This document shows positions 16,317 through 25,750 of a stretch of 40,511 nucleotides of DNA, in pieces. The position numbers and the translations under genes were made by a program. Positions within the stretch are counted from its first letter, which is position 1, and the number at the start of each line of letters is the position of its first letter. The DNA comes from Candidatus Methylaffinis lahnbergensis. GTDB taxonomy: Bacteria; Pseudomonadota; Alphaproteobacteria; Rhizobiales; Beijerinckiaceae. The notes under the pieces are model-generated. The model worked only from the letters and a program-made list of their open reading frames with translations, was not told the origin of the DNA and searched no databases. The stretch covers positions 1 through 40,511 of the forward strand of contig PEFW01000025.1 of NCBI GenBank assembly GCA_002890675.1. The letters run 5' to 3'.

Positions 16317-16639
16317 AGCGGCTGGGATGGGATCCTAGTTCTCGCTCGGCAGGCTGCCCTCGTTGGTCGCGCGCCATATTCCAACATTATCGACGATATC
16401 GGTCCATCGCCTAAAAAACGGGTGTGAAGGGGATAGAGTGCTAATATATTTCAAAACGGCCAGCGTTGGCGCTAAGCTTGGCGCCGCAATTTTATCCCGC
16501 GAGGCTTTTTACCCCTATCGCGACGGCCGTTAACGCCGCACCGGAACAAAAAGGCAAGGTTGACCCTTCCAAGCAATCCGTGAAAGCCTTACATGGTGGA
16601 ACCGCCTCTTTTCCGCCAAGAGATCAAAACGGGAAGCTC

Positions 16640-16876
16640 ATGACCACGAACGGCAAACAACTCCTCCACTTTGTATTTGGTGGCGAACTCAAGGATTTGG
16701 ACAGCACCGAATTTCGCGATTTGTCCAAGATCGATATCGTTGGCATTTTTCCGGACTACGCGTCGGCGGCGCAGGCTTGGAAAGCCAAGGCGCAGGCAAC
16801 GGTGGACAATGCCCAAATGCGCTATTTCGTGGCGCATCTGCATCGTCTGCTCGACCCTTCGAGGGACAAGACTTGA
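16640..16876 (+). CDS. DUF4170 family protein
   Basis: The conserved part starts at ATG 16640 (MTTNGKQLLHFVFGGELKDL) after GGGAAG and gives 78 residues, the family length; the frame is open upstream to 16466 but the added residues are not family-like. Further signatures are DIVGIFPDYASAAQAWKAKA and NAQMRYFVAHLHRLLDPSRD. DUF4170 genes sit immediately upstream of waaA in many Rhizobiales, as here, and are presumed to belong to lipid A/KDO metabolism, but no activity is established. Probably cytoplasmic, no membrane segment. Confidence 0.75.
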   Translation: MTTNGKQLLHFVFGGELKDLDSTEFRDLSKIDIVGIFPDYASAAQAWKAKAQATVDNAQMRYFVAHLHRLLDPSRDKT

Positions 16877-16955
16877 GCGTGGTAGCTATCTTTCGATCTC
16901 GCGATAAAAGTTATGCGCGGAGTGGGTCCGCCCCTTTGAAATATCCAGGCCCGCC

Positions 16956-18251
16956 GTGAAAGATTCGGCGCTCCTTTCTGCCTACCTGCTGGCAAGTGCG
17001 GGCATTGGATTAACCGGGCCATTGTATCTTTATTGGCGGGGAAAGCTCGGCCGCGATGATTATTCGCGGCGCCACGAGCGGCTGGGGCGGCCTTACCTCG
17101 CCCGGCCGGATGGGCGGCTCGCCTTGTTGCACGCGGCAAGCGCCGCGCAAGCTCTCGCCATGCCGCCGCTTGTCGAAAAACTGGGACAACTCGGTTTTAC
17201 CGTGCTTTTGGCGATCGGCGATGCCTCTTCGGGCCCGTTCCGCGCGCCGCGCATGCCGCCATCGCTGCACCAACTCGCGCCGCTCGACGCGCCTCAATTC
17301 ATTGCGCGGTTTCTCGATCATTGGAAGCCAGAAATTGTCCTTATCTCCGGGCCGGAATTTCCGCCAAACCTCATCGTCGAAGCCAGCCGCCGCAAAATTC
17401 CCCTCGCGCTTGTCGATGCCCGCTTGTCGGCGCGGCGGTTCCTGATTTGGCGGAAATTTCCGGGCTTTGCCGGATCGCTGCTGCGCCGGATAGATCTTTG
17501 TTTGGCGCAAACAAATGCCGACGCGCAGCGCTTCGCGAAACTCGGTCTGCAAAAAGTTCAAGTGACCGGCAATCTCAAATATGATTTCGTTCCCGCGCCA
17601 GTCGATCAATCCGCCTTGGCGCGGCTTCTTGCACGGATCGGGACGCGTCCGGCATGGGTCGCCGATAGAGTCTATCCCGACGAGGAAGAGATCGCGATGG
17701 CGGCGCATCGCCGATTGGCGCGACAGTTTCCAGACCTCCTGACCGTGATCGTGCCGCACAACCCCAAACGCGTTTTTGAAATCGCCCAAAGCGCCGCGAA
17801 AATAGGACTGACCGCGGAGTCATGCGGTGGCGTTCGCGAAAGTGCGCCCTTGCCGGAAATCACTATCGCCCTTGCACCTGGCGAGGCGGGTTTATTTGTT
17901 CGCGGCGCCGGCATGATTTTCGCGGGGAAGTCCTTGCGCCACGGCGGCGGCAAAAATCCGGTCGAGGCGGCGCGTCTCGGCTGCGCGATCCTACATGGTC
18001 CGGAGGTCGGCGATTTCGAGGAAATTTACGCGGCGCTCGATAATGCGGGCGGCGCCGCGCTGGTATTCGATGCCGAAACGCTTGCCAAGCAATTGGCGCT
18101 CCTCTTCTTTGACAAAGCCGAATTGCGGGCGATGGCCCGCGCGGCCGCGGAGACGGCGGAGGACTTTGGCGGCGCCTCGACCCGCACGATGCAGGCAATC
18201 GAGCCTTATCTTGCCCAGGCGATGATCGCGGCAAGTGGCGGGGAGAGGTGA
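16956..18251 (+). CDS. KDO transferase-like protein (WaaA/KdtA family, divergent active site)
   Basis: The 431-residue GT30-like protein starts at GTG 16956. A membrane-anchoring helix (LLSAYLLASAGIGLTGPLYL) is followed by two Rossmann domains as in WaaA, which transfers KDO to lipid IVA at the inner membrane. Family features are RFLDHWKPEIVLISGPEFPP, LALVDARLSARRFLIWRKFP, VTGNLKYDF and ARLGCAILHGPEVGDFEEIY. Key motifs differ from canonical WaaA: HAASVGE, whose Glu is the catalytic base, reads HAASAAQ; the ASTHxGEEE motif reads ADRVYPDEEE; PRHPER reads PHNPKR. The frame is intact, so this is a divergent paralog or an early-stage inactive gene. It follows DUF4170, but the usual downstream lpxK is absent. 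Confidence 0.8.
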   Translation: MKDSALLSAYLLASAGIGLTGPLYLYWRGKLGRDDYSRRHERLGRPYLARPDGRLALLHAASAAQALAMPPLVEKLGQLGFTVLLAIGDASSGPFRAPRMPPSLHQLAPLDAPQFIARFLDHWKPEIVLISGPEFPPNLIVEASRRKIPLALVDARLSARRFLIWRKFPGFAGSLLRRIDLCLAQTNADAQRFAKLGLQKVQVTGNLKYDFVPAPVDQSALARLLARIGTRPAWVADRVYPDEEEIAMAAHRRLARQFPDLLTVIVPHNPKRVFEIAQSAAKIGLTAESCGGVRESAPLPEITIALAPGEAGLFVRGAGMIFAGKSLRHGGGKNPVEAARLGCAILHGPEVGDFEEIYAALDNAGGAALVFDAETLAKQLALLFFDKAELRAMARAAAETAEDFGGASTRTMQAIEPYLAQAMIAASGGER

Positions 18252-18412
18252 TGGCGGAATGGATCAACCGTCTCAACTGATACGGCGCGGTCGATCCCGC
18301 TCCAATAGCGGGCGTCTTTTCCGTAAGATGAACTCGCCGACAGTGCCGCATTGCTCCGCGTTTTTGGCGTTTGCGGAAAATTCATGCGTCAGGACCGATG
18401 GGAATTCAGCTG

Positions 18413-18658
18413 ATGGCTTGGCTCCTCTTGTTTGTTGCCGGATTGTGCGAAGTCGCGTGGGCGATCGGGCTCAAATACACTGAAGGATTTTCTCGATTAT
18501 ATCCGTCGATCGCAACTGTCGTCGCAATGTGGGCGAGCATCGGGCTGCTCAGTCTGGCGTTGAAGTCGATTGCCGTAGGCACCGCTTATGTGGTTTGGAC
18601 GGGCATTGGCGCGGCCGGGACGGTGGCGCTTGGCATCTATCTCTTCAGCGAGCCGACG
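18413..18658 (+). pseudogene. sugE: SugE/Gdx small multidrug resistance transporter, 3'-truncated
   Basis: The frame starts at ATG 18413 ([20 protein letters not shown]) with the essential SMR glutamate at residue 13. It continues [20 protein letters not shown], then [20 protein letters not shown] and ends IYLFSEPT at about residue 82. SugE (Gdx) proteins of about 105 residues export guanidinium with proton antiport. Transmembrane helices 1-3 are present, but helix 4 is missing because the sequence switches at about 18659 into a transposase remnant on the opposite strand. The product would probably be non-functional. No guanidine riboswitch was recognised upstream. Confidence 0.8.
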
Positions 18659-19153
18659 CGCGGCGAACAGAGTCGAGGTGCCGTACCGCTTGTAATCGTG
18701 GCTCTGCCCGCTGAGCGCACGGCCATTGGGAAACTTCAGATAACCCTGTGCCCGCTCCACCGCCGGGATCGAGGGCTTTTCGTCGACACATATCACGATG
18801 GCGTTCTCCGGCGGCGCCAGATAGAGCCCGCCGATCTCGGCGGCCATGCGCTTATCCGTCTCGGCCGTGTATTTCGGTTCCGCTCCGCGATTGCCGGTCT
18901 CATCAAGGCCGGCCCGTCGATTGGCGGCGTAGCGCACGCGCCATTTCGATGCCGTGCCGGTCGTGCAGCCAACCTCTCGGCCAATCGCCCGGCTGGCCAC
19001 GCCCTCGGCCGCCACCAGCACAATCCGCGCCCGCTGGCGCAGCCGGTATTCGGTCTTGGTGGAACGCGCCAACGCTTCCAGCTCGGTTCGTTCCGCTTCC
19101 GTCAGGATGATCGGGGTCGCTTCAGGAATGCCATGCATGCATCCTTGAATCAC
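18659..19153 (-). pseudogene. IS630-family transposase, internally deleted and 3'-truncated
   Basis: From ATG 19153 the frame has the N-terminal helix-turn-helix region ([40 protein letters not shown]) and part of the DDE core ([35 protein letters not shown]). Between ETDKR (residue about 101) and [15 protein letters not shown] roughly 60 residues expected in full-length relatives are missing, an in-frame deletion. After LFAA (18659) homology ends at the junction with sugE, so the C-terminal third is gone. The element is dead. Confidence 0.8.
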
Positions 19154-19197
19154 GACTCACCATTTAGGGAATAGTCGGTACTAGTCCACGGCCGCCC

Positions 19198-19701
19198 TTA
19201 CGCCGCGGCGCAGATCCGGCAGCGGCCCGCGACTTCCATGACCTGCGCGCGGGGCGAAAATTTGGCGCCCGCCGCAAGCTCTCCGAGAGCCCCACGCAAC
19301 TCCGCCGAGGTCGCCTCGACGACCTCGCCGCATACCTCGCAAATGAGAAACACGATCGGCTCCTGGGCGGCGTGACCGTGGCCGCAGGCGAGAAAGGCAT
19401 TGCGCGATGCGAGCCTGTGGATGAGGCTGTTTTCGAGCAGAAAATCGAGCGCCCGGTAGATCGAAATGGGCGCCGGTCGCTTGCCGGTCGCTTGCGCCAC
19501 CCTATCGATCATCTCATAGGCGCCGAGCGGGCGGCCCTCGCGGGCCAAAATTTCGAGAATACGCCGCCTTCCGGGAGTCAGGCTTATTTTGTCGCGGCGA
19601 CAGAGCGCCAGCGCGGCGGCGAGCGGCCCCCCATTGCCGGGACCCTCCGGCTCGCCGGCCCCGGGAAGCTTTTCCCGGCGTGTTCCACGTGAAACATTCA
19701 T
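19198..19701 (-). CDS. Fur-family regulator, Zur-like
   Basis: The 167-residue protein from ATG 19701 (MNVSRGTRREK) has a winged-helix domain (LTPGRRRILEILAREGRPLG; ISIYRALDFLLENSLIHRLA) and a metal-binding dimerisation domain with ACGHGHAAQEPIVFLICEVC and the C-terminal pair GRCRICAAA. The two CXXC pairs form the structural Zn site of Fur/Zur proteins; the pattern CGHGHAAQ with LICEVCG is closest to Zur, the zinc uptake repressor. The first codons contain the parS-like palindrome at 19681-19696, which encodes part of VSRGT. No zinc transport genes are adjacent, so the metal is inferred from motif similarity. Confidence 0.85.
   Translation of the reverse strand: MNVSRGTRREKLPGAGEPEGPGNGGPLAAALALCRRDKISLTPGRRRILEILAREGRPLGAYEMIDRVAQATGKRPAPISIYRALDFLLENSLIHRLASRNAFLACGHGHAAQEPIVFLICEVCGEVVEATSAELRGALGELAAGAKFSPRAQVMEVAGRCRICAAA
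19681..19696. other. parS-like centromere site 1 (ParB binding)
   Basis: TGTTCCACGTGAAACA is the classical bacterial parS consensus without mismatch, a near-perfect 16-bp palindrome. It lies inside the first codons of the Fur-family gene, a position also known for parS sites in other bacteria. A second, perfect copy lies 2.26 kb away at 21940. Confidence 0.85.
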
Positions 19702-19844
19702 ATCGCTATCATATCCCAAATGGGCGATTGATGCGATCTTTAAGCCCCAAAGCTCCAGTTTGGTTTCACCTTTCCGCCGCGCTGTTGTAGCATGTAATGG
19801 GGCAATTCGCCCGGCCCACTTCCTTGCAGGCCCTTGGAGGACAC

Positions 19845-20630
19845 ATGACCCTTAAAGCGCGCAATGCCATCGTGACCGGCTCGACCAGCGGCATTGGTCT
19901 TGCCATCGCCCGTGCCCTCGCCAAGGAGGGCGCCAATGTCATGATCAATGGAATGGGCGATGCCGCGGCGATCGAAGCCGAGCGGGCGGGCATGGCGAAG
20001 GAGTTCGGCGTCACGGCGGTTTATTCAGACGCCGACATGACGAAGCCGGACGAAATCCACGCCATGGTGAAGGAAGCCCAGGCGAAACTCGGCTCGGTCG
20101 ACATCCTCGTCAACAACGCCGGGGTTCAACATGTCGCGCCGATCGAGGAATTTCCGCGCGAAAACTGGGACATGATCATCGCCATCAATCTCTCCGCCGC
20201 GTTCCATGCAATGGCCGCCGCGATCCCCGGCATGAAGGCCCGCAAATGGGGCCGTATTCTCGGCACCGCGTCGGCCCATTCGCTCGTCGCTTCGCCATTT
20301 AAATCCGCGTATGTGACCGCCAAACATGGCCTTGTCGGACTGACCAAGACGGCCGCGCTTGAACTCGCGACCTTCGGCGTCACGGTCAACTGCGTCTCGC
20401 CCGGCTATGTCTGGACGCCCCTCGTCGAAAAGCAGATCCCCGATACGATGGCGGCGCGCAACATGACGCGCGAACAGGTCATCCACGATGTGATTTTGCT
20501 CGCCCAGCCGACCAAGCAATTCGTGACCGTGGATCAGGTTGCTTCGCTCTTCGTCTTTCTTTGTTCCGATGCGGCGGCGCAGATCACCGGCGCCAATTAC
20601 TCGATTGATGGCGGCTGGACCGCCGAGTGA
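19845..20630 (+). CDS. bdhA: 3-hydroxybutyrate dehydrogenase (SDR family)
   Basis: The 261-residue short-chain dehydrogenase oxidises (R)-3-hydroxybutyrate to acetoacetate with NAD, a step in polyhydroxybutyrate use. The N-terminal MTLKARNAIVTGSTSGIGLA has the TGxxxGIG dinucleotide motif; NNAGVQHVAPIEEFPRENWD, the catalytic Ser in GTASAHSLVASPFKSAYVTA, and YVTAKHG (Tyr-xxx-Lys) follow; the C-terminus TGANYSIDGGWTAE is typical of BdhA. The start ATG 19845 follows GGAGG with 4 nt spacing. It is monocistronic, downstream of and divergent from the Fur-family gene. Confidence 0.9.
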   Translation: MTLKARNAIVTGSTSGIGLAIARALAKEGANVMINGMGDAAAIEAERAGMAKEFGVTAVYSDADMTKPDEIHAMVKEAQAKLGSVDILVNNAGVQHVAPIEEFPRENWDMIIAINLSAAFHAMAAAIPGMKARKWGRILGTASAHSLVASPFKSAYVTAKHGLVGLTKTAALELATFGVTVNCVSPGYVWTPLVEKQIPDTMAARNMTREQVIHDVILLAQPTKQFVTVDQVASLFVFLCSDAAAQITGANYSIDGGWTAE

Positions 20631-21611
20631 AACTGGCCAGGGAGTTGGCATGACGGAGGCAAACGACCCGGTCGACTGGACCGGGTAAAAAAGGTCAGTC
20701 TCGCCTTGCAGGGCGGCGAGGCCAGCCCTCATCGAACAGTGGCCGGGAACCAAAGGTTCGCCACCGCATTGCCAGCGGTCCGCCGCCGCTACAATTTCCC
20801 TCGAATGATCGAGTATCGAATATGAACTTGGGTAAAGGCGCACTGCTTTGGCTGACTGGAGTTCCGCTTCCTATCATTCCTCTTCTAATGTTGTTTTGGC
20901 GCTAGTTCCGGCGCCAAAGCCGATGCCGGACAGACGGAAAACGCAGCGTGACTAAAACAAGCCCGCTGACGGAAGGCGAGCCCTGCGCTTCCCGCCAGCC
21001 TTCCACTTCAAACGCTTAGGAATCTTCGATTCAAGCCGTGCTGCAATCCCCTGCTGCAGCGGACTCGCAAAGAGCTGGCCTCGTCCGAAGCGGCAATCCC
21101 AGCCTCGAAATCTGGTCATCGGGGGGAGGTGCTCTCACGCGATTGGGCCGGATGCGTGCACGCTCTGCCGTTGCACGGGCGCAACACCCCGCCGTAAACT
21201 TTCCGGCATACCAGCTTCCTAAACAATATTAATAGTCGTCAGAGACACATGGTACCAATTCTCACCGGTGGGAAATGTACTTCAATCTGCTCCAATCATC
21301 AAGAGGGCGCAAACCACGCGGCCTCGATCACCGGCCTTTGCTCAGGCGCCATGCGGTTCAAATTGGTGGCGATAAAGAGCACTCAAATACTGAAGGCCAG
21401 AGGTTGCTTCATCCGTCGCCGGGCTTGAGCAGATTAACCGACTCCTGGAAGGTGTACTTTCTCGAATGTCTGCAAAGCGTAATCCTGCGCAATGGGATGC
21501 GCCATCTCGAAGCGGCGCGGTGGCATAAGGATCTCGTACTTAAACGCGAGAAACAGGCCGACCATATCGGTATGAGCGCAGCCGCAGTTCTTGCGCGCGC
21601 AAAGGACGGCA
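20631..21611. other. Long gene-poor stretch downstream of bdhA
   Basis: About 980 bp with no recognisable gene except the 27-residue ORF at 20822. An 8-bp stem hairpin (ACCCGGTC/GACCGGGT) lies at about 20664-20686, followed by A residues rather than T, so it is not a typical terminator for bdhA. Open frames elsewhere lack ribosome binding sites and family motifs. The stretch lies between the two parS-like sites. Confidence 0.4.
20822..20905 (+). CDS. Putative 27-residue membrane microprotein
   Basis: ATG 20822 opens a 27-residue frame beginning MNLGKGALLWLTGVPLPIIP and ending LFWR before TAG at 20903. It is a single hydrophobic helix with a double-Pro kink. The pattern (basic N-terminus, LLWL-GVPLPII) recalls very small hydrophobic proteins that occur in many Rhizobiales genomes. 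The ribosome binding site is weak and the family assignment is from memory, so it may be spurious. Confidence 0.4.
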   Translation: MNLGKGALLWLTGVPLPIIPLLMLFWR

Positions 21612-21836
21612 ATGATGAAACGTAACTGCGCTGACGCACTCGGCACAAATACAAGATCTGTCTTGCCGTCGCAAGAGAGGATGGAACAAAATGGCGCCAA
21701 GGTCGTGCGACTTCGCGAGGCGGGTTGCAGGTACGAAGCGCAGCTTCTCCAGCTTGAACGGCAATATGATGCGAAGGCAAGAGAGCTGAGCGAGGAATTT
21801 TTGTCTGTCGTCGACAAACTGAACAGCGAGGAATAA
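21612..21836 (+). CDS. Hypothetical small coiled-coil protein
   Basis: ATG 21612, 5 nt after AAGGA, opens a 74-residue frame. The second half, from RMEQNGAKVVRLREAGCRYE through AQLLQLERQYDAKARELSEE, is a strong amphipathic helix likely to form a coiled coil; it ends DKLNSEE. No family is recognised. It is the only open frame in this 2-kb gap with both a plausible ribosome binding site and protein-like composition. The second parS-like site lies 104 bp downstream. Confidence 0.4.
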   Translation: MMKRNCADALGTNTRSVLPSQERMEQNGAKVVRLREAGCRYEAQLLQLERQYDAKARELSEEFLSVVDKLNSEE

Positions 21837-21939
21837 TCAGCGAGACGGCCGAAATCTACACCGTGCCGAACAAGCGCTGCTTGCCCGATCGAGACTTTGT
21901 TACGTCGTTGCGTCGAGCCGATAGCCAATCACACCAAAG

Positions 21940-21955
21940 TGTTTCACGTGAAACA
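21940..21955. other. parS-like centromere site 2 (ParB binding)
   Basis: TGTTTCACGTGAAACA is a perfect 16-bp palindrome matching the parS consensus TGTTNCACGTGAAACA. It is intergenic, between the small coiled-coil ORF and the end of fadB. Confidence 0.88.
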
Positions 21956-22245
21956 TTTTGTTGCGGTTGGGTACGCCGGGAAACGGCGCCGGCTTGTGGG
22001 ATTGCGCGAATCAAATGGCAAGGGGCGCCTGATGGCGCCCCGTTTGCGATCGAGTACGCGGGCGTCATCTTTTCTCATGCCCCCAGAGATTCACGCGCGA
22101 CCCCAATTCAATAAAAATATGCGCTTATTGATGAACTGCTTAAGTAGGGATACAGGAGCGGAGTGGCAATTTTACAACAGCGATTGGGTCCGCGCCTGTC
22201 GTCGCAAAATACTGAAAGCTCCGGCTAAGGGCCACGCAAACCAGT

Positions 22246-24456
22246 TCAAGCAACGCGGTTGGTCCGCCCGGCGAAGCGCCCATAAAAGGATTCTTGCGCA
22301 CTTGCCATATCCACGACGATTTTCGGCGGCACAAAGCGTTCTCCGTATTTTTCCTGGAGCTTTTCGCAAAGTGCCGCGAAATTAGCCGCGCCCATCCCGT
22401 CGATATAACTCAACGTGCCGCCGGTGAAGGGCGCGAAGCCGAAGCCGATGATCGAGCCGACGTCCGCCTCGCGCGGGTCCGTCACGACGCCTTCCTCCAC
22501 GACCCGCGCGGCTTCGGCGGCCTGGGTGACAAGGAACCGTTGTTTGAGTTCTGCGATATCGATCGTGTCCGGATCGAGCTTGCTTGGTTGAAATGCGGCG
22601 ACGCCGGGCCACAGGGTCTTCGCACCCTGCGCCGGATAATCGTAAAAGCCCTTGCCGTTCTTGCGCCCGCACCGGCCGTGATCGATGACCATTGCCTTGA
22701 GCAAATTTTCTTGCGCCGGATCGACGGCCGCCGGTCCCAAATCGCGCTTTGTTGCCTCGACGATTTTCAGCGCCAGATCGAGCGCGACTTCGTCGTTGAG
22801 CGCGAGTGGCCCGACCGGCATGCCCGCCATTTTGGCCACGTTCTCGATCATCGCTGGCGGAACGCCTTCGAGGAGCATGATGTGGCCTTCGTGAATATAA
22901 TTGCCCACGCAGCGATTGGCGTAAAAGCCGCGCGAATCATGCACGACAATCGGCGTTTTCTTGATCGCGCGGACATAATCCAAGGCTAGGGCGAGCGCCC
23001 GGTCCCCGGTTTTCTCGCCAAGAATCACTTCGACGAGAAGCATTTTTTCCACCGGCGAGAAAAAATGAATCCCAATGAAATTTTCGGGCTCGGCATAGGC
23101 TTGCGCGAGAGAGGTTATTGGCAGCGTGGACGTGTTCGAGGCAAAGATAGTGCCAGGCGCAAGAACCGCGCGGGCCTTTTGCGTCGCCACGGCTTTGACC
23201 GCGCGGTCCTCGAACACCGCTTCGATCACGAGATCGGAGCCCGCAAGGTCCTGGTAATCGGCGGTCGGTTTGATCCTTGAAAGAAGCGCTTCCTTATCGG
23301 CGGTTTTCGCGCGGCCCTTGAGCACCTGGCCGGAGATCAGCTTGTCGCAAATCGCCTTGCCCTTTTCGGCCGCCGCCTGATCCTGGTCGATCAGCACCAC
23401 ATCCATCCCCGCGGCTGCGGTGACATAGGCAATGCCCGCGCCCATGAATCCCGCGCCCAGGATGCCAACCTGCTTGATCGCGATTGCCTGAACATGCGTG
23501 GGGCGCCGCGCGCCTTTGTTCAGTTCGCCCATGGAAATGAACAGCGTGCGGATCATCGAGGCTGCCTCCGGCGAACGCAAAATCTTGACGAACCAGCGCG
23601 ATTCGACGCGAAGCGCCAAATCAAAAGGCAGTTGCAGGCCCTCGTAGACGCTGTGCAAAATCGCCTTGGCCGCCGGATAATTGTCATGCGTTTCGCGCCG
23701 GTAGATCGCGTTGGCGGCAGGCCACACCATCATGCCTTGGGCCGAAAACACCTTTCCCGAAGGGAGCCTAAAACCCTGTTCGTCCCAGGGGTCGACGCCC
23801 TTGCCACCCGCCAAAATCCAGGCCTTGGCCTTCGCGACGATTTCGCCCGCGGGAGCAACCTCATGCACGAGGTTCATCGCTTTCGCCGCTTTCGGCCTGA
23901 TCTGCTCGCCCTTGAAAAGCATTTGCAGCGCGTCGCCTGTCTGCATGAGACGGGCGACACGTTGCGTCCCACCGGCGCCCGGAAACAGGCCGACCTTGAT
24001 CTCGGGCAAGCCGACCCTGGCTTTATCGTCGTCGGCGATGACCCGGTAATGGCAGGCGAGCGCAAGCTCAAAGGCGCCGCCAAGACAAGTGCCATTGATC
24101 GCAATGGCGAAAGGCTTGCCGCAGGTCTCGAGCTTACGATAGACCTGTGAGAGACGGCCCGCGCGCTCGAAAAAGAGCTTTGTTGCCGCTTCCTCGCCTT
24201 TTTCCTGTTTCGCCTTCTCATAGTCGGCCGCCGCCGTCTGGAGCATGGAAAGGTCGGCGCCGCCCGAAAACGTGTCCTTGCCGGAGGTGACGACACAGCC
24301 CTTGATCGCGGCGTTGGCCGTGACATGCTCAATGACTTGCTCGATCTCGTCAATGACTTGCGGCGTGATGACATTCATCGAGCGCCCGGTCATGTCCCAG
24401 GTCAGCATAGCAATGCCGCTGGCGTCGGTCTCGAAGCGGAAATTTGTGAGGTTCAT
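22246..24456 (-). CDS. fadB: Bifunctional enoyl-CoA hydratase/3-hydroxyacyl-CoA dehydrogenase (FadB/FadJ type)
   Basis: About 736 residues from ATG 24456, which follows GGAGAGAGACCG. The N-terminal crotonase domain has [36 protein letters not shown] and [20 protein letters not shown], with the oxyanion hole and catalytic Glu. The 3-hydroxyacyl-CoA dehydrogenase part starts [20 protein letters not shown] (NAD site), contains [16 protein letters not shown] with the catalytic His, and ends with the C-terminal HAD domain ([16 protein letters not shown]: [19 protein letters not shown]). It hydrates trans-2-enoyl-CoA and oxidises L-3-hydroxyacyl-CoA. It is the last gene of a fadE-fadA-fadB operon, 23 bp after fadA. 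Confidence 0.92.
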   Translation of the reverse strand: MNLTNFRFETDASGIAMLTWDMTGRSMNVITPQVIDEIEQVIEHVTANAAIKGCVVTSGKDTFSGGADLSMLQTAAADYEKAKQEKGEEAATKLFFERAGRLSQVYRKLETCGKPFAIAINGTCLGGAFELALACHYRVIADDDKARVGLPEIKVGLFPGAGGTQRVARLMQTGDALQMLFKGEQIRPKAAKAMNLVHEVAPAGEIVAKAKAWILAGGKGVDPWDEQGFRLPSGKVFSAQGMMVWPAANAIYRRETHDNYPAAKAILHSVYEGLQLPFDLALRVESRWFVKILRSPEAASMIRTLFISMGELNKGARRPTHVQAIAIKQVGILGAGFMGAGIAYVTAAAGMDVVLIDQDQAAAEKGKAICDKLISGQVLKGRAKTADKEALLSRIKPTADYQDLAGSDLVIEAVFEDRAVKAVATQKARAVLAPGTIFASNTSTLPITSLAQAYAEPENFIGIHFFSPVEKMLLVEVILGEKTGDRALALALDYVRAIKKTPIVVHDSRGFYANRCVGNYIHEGHIMLLEGVPPAMIENVAKMAGMPVGPLALNDEVALDLALKIVEATKRDLGPAAVDPAQENLLKAMVIDHGRCGRKNGKGFYDYPAQGAKTLWPGVAAFQPSKLDPDTIDIAELKQRFLVTQAAEAARVVEEGVVTDPREADVGSIIGFGFAPFTGGTLSYIDGMGAANFAALCEKLQEKYGERFVPPKIVVDMASAQESFYGRFAGRTNRVA

Positions 24457-24479
24457 CGGTCTCTCTCCGCGCTTTCCAA

Positions 24480-25688
24480 TTACACCCGCTCGATGATCGT
24501 CGCCGTGCCCATTCCCGCACCGATGCACAGCGTGACGAGCGCAATTCCCTTGCCTAAGCGTTCGAGTTCGTCGAGGGCGGTGCCGAGCAGCATGGCGCCG
24601 GTCGCGCCGAGCGGATGGCCCATCGCGATCGCGCCGCCATTGACATTGAGTTTTGCCGCATCGAGATCGAAAGCCTGGAGGTAGCGGAGCACGACGGACG
24701 CGAACGCCTCGTTGACCTCGAAAAGATCGATGTCATGGAGCGTCATTTTCGCGCGGGCCAAGACCTTCTTGGTGACATCGACCGGGCCAGTCAGCATTAA
24801 CGCCGGCTCGGAGCCGATATTCGCAAAGGCCCGGATTTTCGCGCGGGGTTTCCGGGCAATCGCCGCGCCGGCCTCGGCCGAGCCGACGAGAACCGCCGCC
24901 GCGCCATCGACAATGCCCGACGAATTGCCGGCATGATGAACATGCATGACCTTTTCCACTTCGGGGTGGGCATCTATTGCGACCGCGTCAAAGCCACCCT
25001 GCTCACCCATCATCACGAACGAGGGTTTTAGCGCGGCGAGCGACTGCATATTGGTCGAAGGCCGCATGTGTTCGTCGCGATCGAGCACGGCGATGCCGTT
25101 GATGTCGCGCACCGGTACAACCGAATTTTTGAAGCGACCCTCGTTCCAGGCTGTTGCCGCGCGTTGTTGGGACGTGACAGCGTAGTGATCGACGTCGTCA
25201 CGCGAAAATCCATACTTTGTTGCAATGAGATCGGCGGAAACCCCTTGCGGCAAGAAATAGGATTTGATCGCGATCGCGGGATCAACTGGCCAGGCTCCGC
25301 CCGAGGCGCCGATGCCGACCCGGCTCATCGATTCGACGCCGCCGCCGACGGTGAGTTCATGCTGGCCCGCCATCACTTGCGCGGCGGCGAAATTGACCGC
25401 GTCGAGACCCGAGGCGCAAAAGCGGTTGATCTGAATCCCCGGCACATGGTTGCCATAATCGGCGGCGAGCGCCGCCGCCCTGGCAATGTCGCCGCCCGCC
25501 TCGCCGACGGGATCGACGCAGCCGAGCACGACATCGTCGACAAGGTGCGTGTCGAAACCGCAGCGCTCCTTGATCGCCCGTAGCACTGTCGTGGCGAGCC
25601 CAAGGGTCGAGACCTCGTGCAGGGCGCCGTCGGGCTTGCCGCGCCCGCGCGGAGTGCGGACATGATCGTAAATGAAAGCTTCGGGCAA
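24480..25688 (-). CDS. fadA: Acetyl-CoA acyltransferase (thiolase, FadA type)
   Basis: The 402-residue thiolase cleaves 3-ketoacyl-CoA in beta-oxidation. The nucleophile Cys is in [20 protein letters not shown], the substrate loop in [19 protein letters not shown], the catalytic His in [19 protein letters not shown] and the acid/base Cys in [18 protein letters not shown]. Start: TTG 25688 ([20 protein letters not shown]) behind GGGAGGA fits the family start; the frame is open to 25754 but the added residues are not conserved. It lies between the acyl-CoA dehydrogenase gene (62 bp upstream) and fadB (23 bp downstream). Confidence 0.9.
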   Translation of the reverse strand: MPEAFIYDHVRTPRGRGKPDGALHEVSTLGLATTVLRAIKERCGFDTHLVDDVVLGCVDPVGEAGGDIARAAALAADYGNHVPGIQINRFCASGLDAVNFAAAQVMAGQHELTVGGGVESMSRVGIGASGGAWPVDPAIAIKSYFLPQGVSADLIATKYGFSRDDVDHYAVTSQQRAATAWNEGRFKNSVVPVRDINGIAVLDRDEHMRPSTNMQSLAALKPSFVMMGEQGGFDAVAIDAHPEVEKVMHVHHAGNSSGIVDGAAAVLVGSAEAGAAIARKPRAKIRAFANIGSEPALMLTGPVDVTKKVLARAKMTLHDIDLFEVNEAFASVVLRYLQAFDLDAAKLNVNGGAIAMGHPLGATGAMLLGTALDELERLGKGIALVTLCIGAGMGTATIIERV

Positions 25689-25750
25689 TGTGTCCTCCCG
25701 GTTTCGGGTTGGTGTCTGGTTCGCATTACCGCGCGGCGCGCGGGGAAAAA

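Noticed and set aside
18252..18412. Guanidine riboswitch upstream of sugE
   Set aside because: The paired ACGR-loop hairpins of a guanidine-II riboswitch were not recognisable.
19699..19717. Zur-type operator in the Fur-family promoter
   Set aside because: GATATGATAGCGATATG shows only outer ATAT symmetry; the palindrome is too weak to call.
20664..20686. Hairpin after bdhA as a rho-independent terminator
   Set aside because: The 8-bp stem is followed by A residues, not a T-run, on the plus strand.
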